This document shows positions 42,372-43,525 of a stretch of 43,525 nucleotides of DNA, in pieces. The stretch is taken from assembly GCA_045106935.1 (NCBI GenBank), contig JBGCFN010000034.1:1-43525 (forward strand), in the 5' to 3' direction. The position numbers and the translations under genes were made by a program. The notes beneath the pieces were generated by a model. That model searched no databases. It was not told where the DNA came from and saw nothing but the letters and a program-made list of their open reading frames with translations. The DNA comes from UBA1858 sp045106935. GTDB taxonomy: Bacteria; Pseudomonadota; Gammaproteobacteria; UBA4575. How positions within the stretch are numbered: the stretch's first letter is position 1; the number at the start of each line of letters is the position of its first letter.

Positions 42372-43525
42372 ATGCAAAATTCTGGATCATCCGTTGTCAA
42401 AGATTTAATCCTCGTGGGAGGCGGGCATGCTCATGTATCTGTATTGCGTAAACTTGGTATGCAGCCAGTGCCTGGATTGCGAGTGACACTAATTACGCGC
42501 GATATTCATACACCATACTCCGGTATGCTCCCAGGCTATATTGCCGGTCATTATAAATACGATGAGTGTCATATTGATTTAGGCCCGCTTGCTCGATTTG
42601 CAAATGCACGTCTATATCATGATGAAGTCACTCAATTAGATTTAGAAAACAAGCAGGTGCATGTGGGAAATAGGCCGCCTGTGTCATACGACTTATTATC
42701 AATTAACTCGGGATCGCGTCCACGAGTTATTGATGTGCCTGGTGCAGATGAGTATGCGCTGGTCGCAAAACCAATTGATGTTTTTCTGCAGCGTTGGGAA
42801 AAGTTACAGCATCAAGTTGAACAAAGTACGGGTGAATTTAAAATTGTGATTGTCGGTGGTGGTGCAGGAGGAGTGGAACTTGCTTTGTCGGCACAATTGC
42901 GTTTACGCACACTGCTTTCATCTAAACAGGATAATCCAGAAAGACTTCAGTTTAGTTTGTTAACTCAGGGTGGGGGTATTCTCTCTACGCATAACACGGG
43001 TGTGCAGAAACGGTTCACGAAAGTGCTCAAAGATCGAAATATAGACGTATTATTGAATCATTCAGTGACTGAAATTAAGCAAGATCATGTGTGTGTGAAT
43101 AACGATATAAAAATCGATGCCAATGCATGCATTTTTGTAACCAATGCGTCAGCACCTGACTGGCCTAGACAGTCAGGACTAGATGTCAGTCAAGATGGGT
43201 TTATAAAAGTTAATCAGTTTTTGCAGTCTACATCTCATCCAGATGTGTTTGCAGTGGGTGATGTTGCATCATTGCCAGATCCACGTCCTAAATCAGGTGT
43301 GTTTGCGGTTAGACAGGGGCCTGTATTAACAAAAAATTTGATCGCATCCGCAATCAATAAGTCTTTATCTAAATATCGCCCTCAGAAAAACTTTCTTGGC
43401 CTGATTAGTACAGGCAATAAGTATGCAGTGGCCTCTAGAGGCTCATGGTCTTGGCAAGGTGAGTGGTTATGGACAGTAAAAAATTGGATTGATCAGCAGT
43501 TTATGCGCAAATTTAATGTGCTTCC
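42372..43525 (+). CDS. selD: FAD-dependent oxidoreductase half of a probable SelD fusion (3' cut)
   Basis: The frame starts 8 bases after egtD and is open to the window end (384 codons seen). It is a two-dinucleotide-domain oxidoreductase: FAD motif LILVGGGHAHVSVL, TPYSGMLPGYIAG, NAD motif IVIVGGGAGGVELALS, and VFAVGDVASLPDPRPKSGVF with ARQGP-like VRQGPVL. This GGGHAHVxVL / YSGMLPG type is the N-terminal domain commonly fused to selenide, water dikinase (SelD). SelD makes selenophosphate, the substrate of SenB, and serves as SenC in selenoneine loci. The SelD domain itself would lie beyond 43525, so the fusion is inferred. A stand-alone oxidoreductase is the alternative. Confidence 0.75.
   Translation, partial: MQNSGSSVVKDLILVGGGHAHVSVLRKLGMQPVPGLRVTLITRDIHTPYSGMLPGYIAGHYKYDECHIDLGPLARFANARLYHDEVTQLDLENKQVHVGNRPPVSYDLLSINSGSRPRVIDVPGADEYALVAKPIDVFLQRWEKLQHQVEQSTGEFKIVIVGGGAGGVELALSAQLRLRTLLSSKQDNPERLQFSLLTQGGGILSTHNTGVQKRFTKVLKDRNIDVLLNHSVTEIKQDHVCVNNDIKIDANACIFVTNASAPDWPRQSGLDVSQDGFIKVNQFLQSTSHPDVFAVGDVASLPDPRPKSGVFAVRQGPVLTKNLIASAINKSLSKYRPQKNFLGLISTGNKYAVASRGSWSWQGEWLWTVKNWIDQQFMRKFNVL

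Noticed and set aside
1..43525. Mobile elements, prophage or CRISPR
   Set aside because: No transposase, integrase, phage structural gene, terminal inverted repeats or regularly spaced repeat array was seen.

Overview
The window is an AT-rich stretch of a gammaproteobacterial chromosome. The evidence is gene order and protein type. The block acnB / hflD-mnmA / nudJ / clpS-clpA / infA, the run fabD-fabG-acpP-fabF-pabC-mltG-tmk-holB-pilZ, and sucA-sucB-lpd are all gammaproteobacterial arrangements, and the proteins align well from memory with Escherichia coli and Pseudomonas homologues. I cannot name the genus. I see no rRNA, tRNA, CRISPR array, insertion sequence or prophage.

Layout. 1-4532 (minus strand): aconitase B (3' part cut by the window edge and interrupted by an in-frame TGA), hflD, mnmA and a nudJ-type Nudix hydrolase. 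4721-7588: clpS-clpA convergent with infA. 7817-15184: fatty-acid synthesis genes, pabC, mltG, tmk, holB and pilZ. 15260-20766: the 2-oxoglutarate dehydrogenase genes sucA, sucB (interrupted by an in-frame TAG) and lpd. 20815-23804: an orphan msrQ, bioA and an L,D-transpeptidase. The last is convergent with an Lpp-like lipoprotein across a strong terminator. 24607-29875 is accessory in character: a PilZ protein, a helix-turn-helix/coiled-coil protein, hinT, an outer-membrane barrel, small unknowns and a RuBisCO-like protein fused to a cupin. 30201-35153 is a three-gene exported locus (monoheme protein, proline-rich LamG/heme lipoprotein, Tat-exported protein), closed by a perfect terminator. 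35302-38687 holds a zinc-ribbon / N2227-type methyltransferase / PqqD-like fusion, a membrane-anchored monoheme protein and an unknown. 39033-43525 looks like a selenoneine locus: senB divergent from senA-egtD and the oxidoreductase half of what is probably a fused selD (senC).

How the genes fit together. The first half is housekeeping. The accessory half has three points of interest. First, the RuBisCO-like/cupin fusion joins two enzyme classes that act in succession in the methylthioadenosine-isoprenoid shunt of Rhodospirillum rubrum, but with unusual active-site residues. Second, the selenoneine locus carries its own histidine methyltransferase, so it could run from histidine and selenophosphate to selenoneine. 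Third, the heme/LamG/Tat locus and its neighbours form an exported, probably redox-linked system of unknown function. Separately, two TCA-cycle genes, acnB and sucB, each carry one in-frame stop inside otherwise well conserved sequence. This is either very recent gene loss or a sequence artefact.
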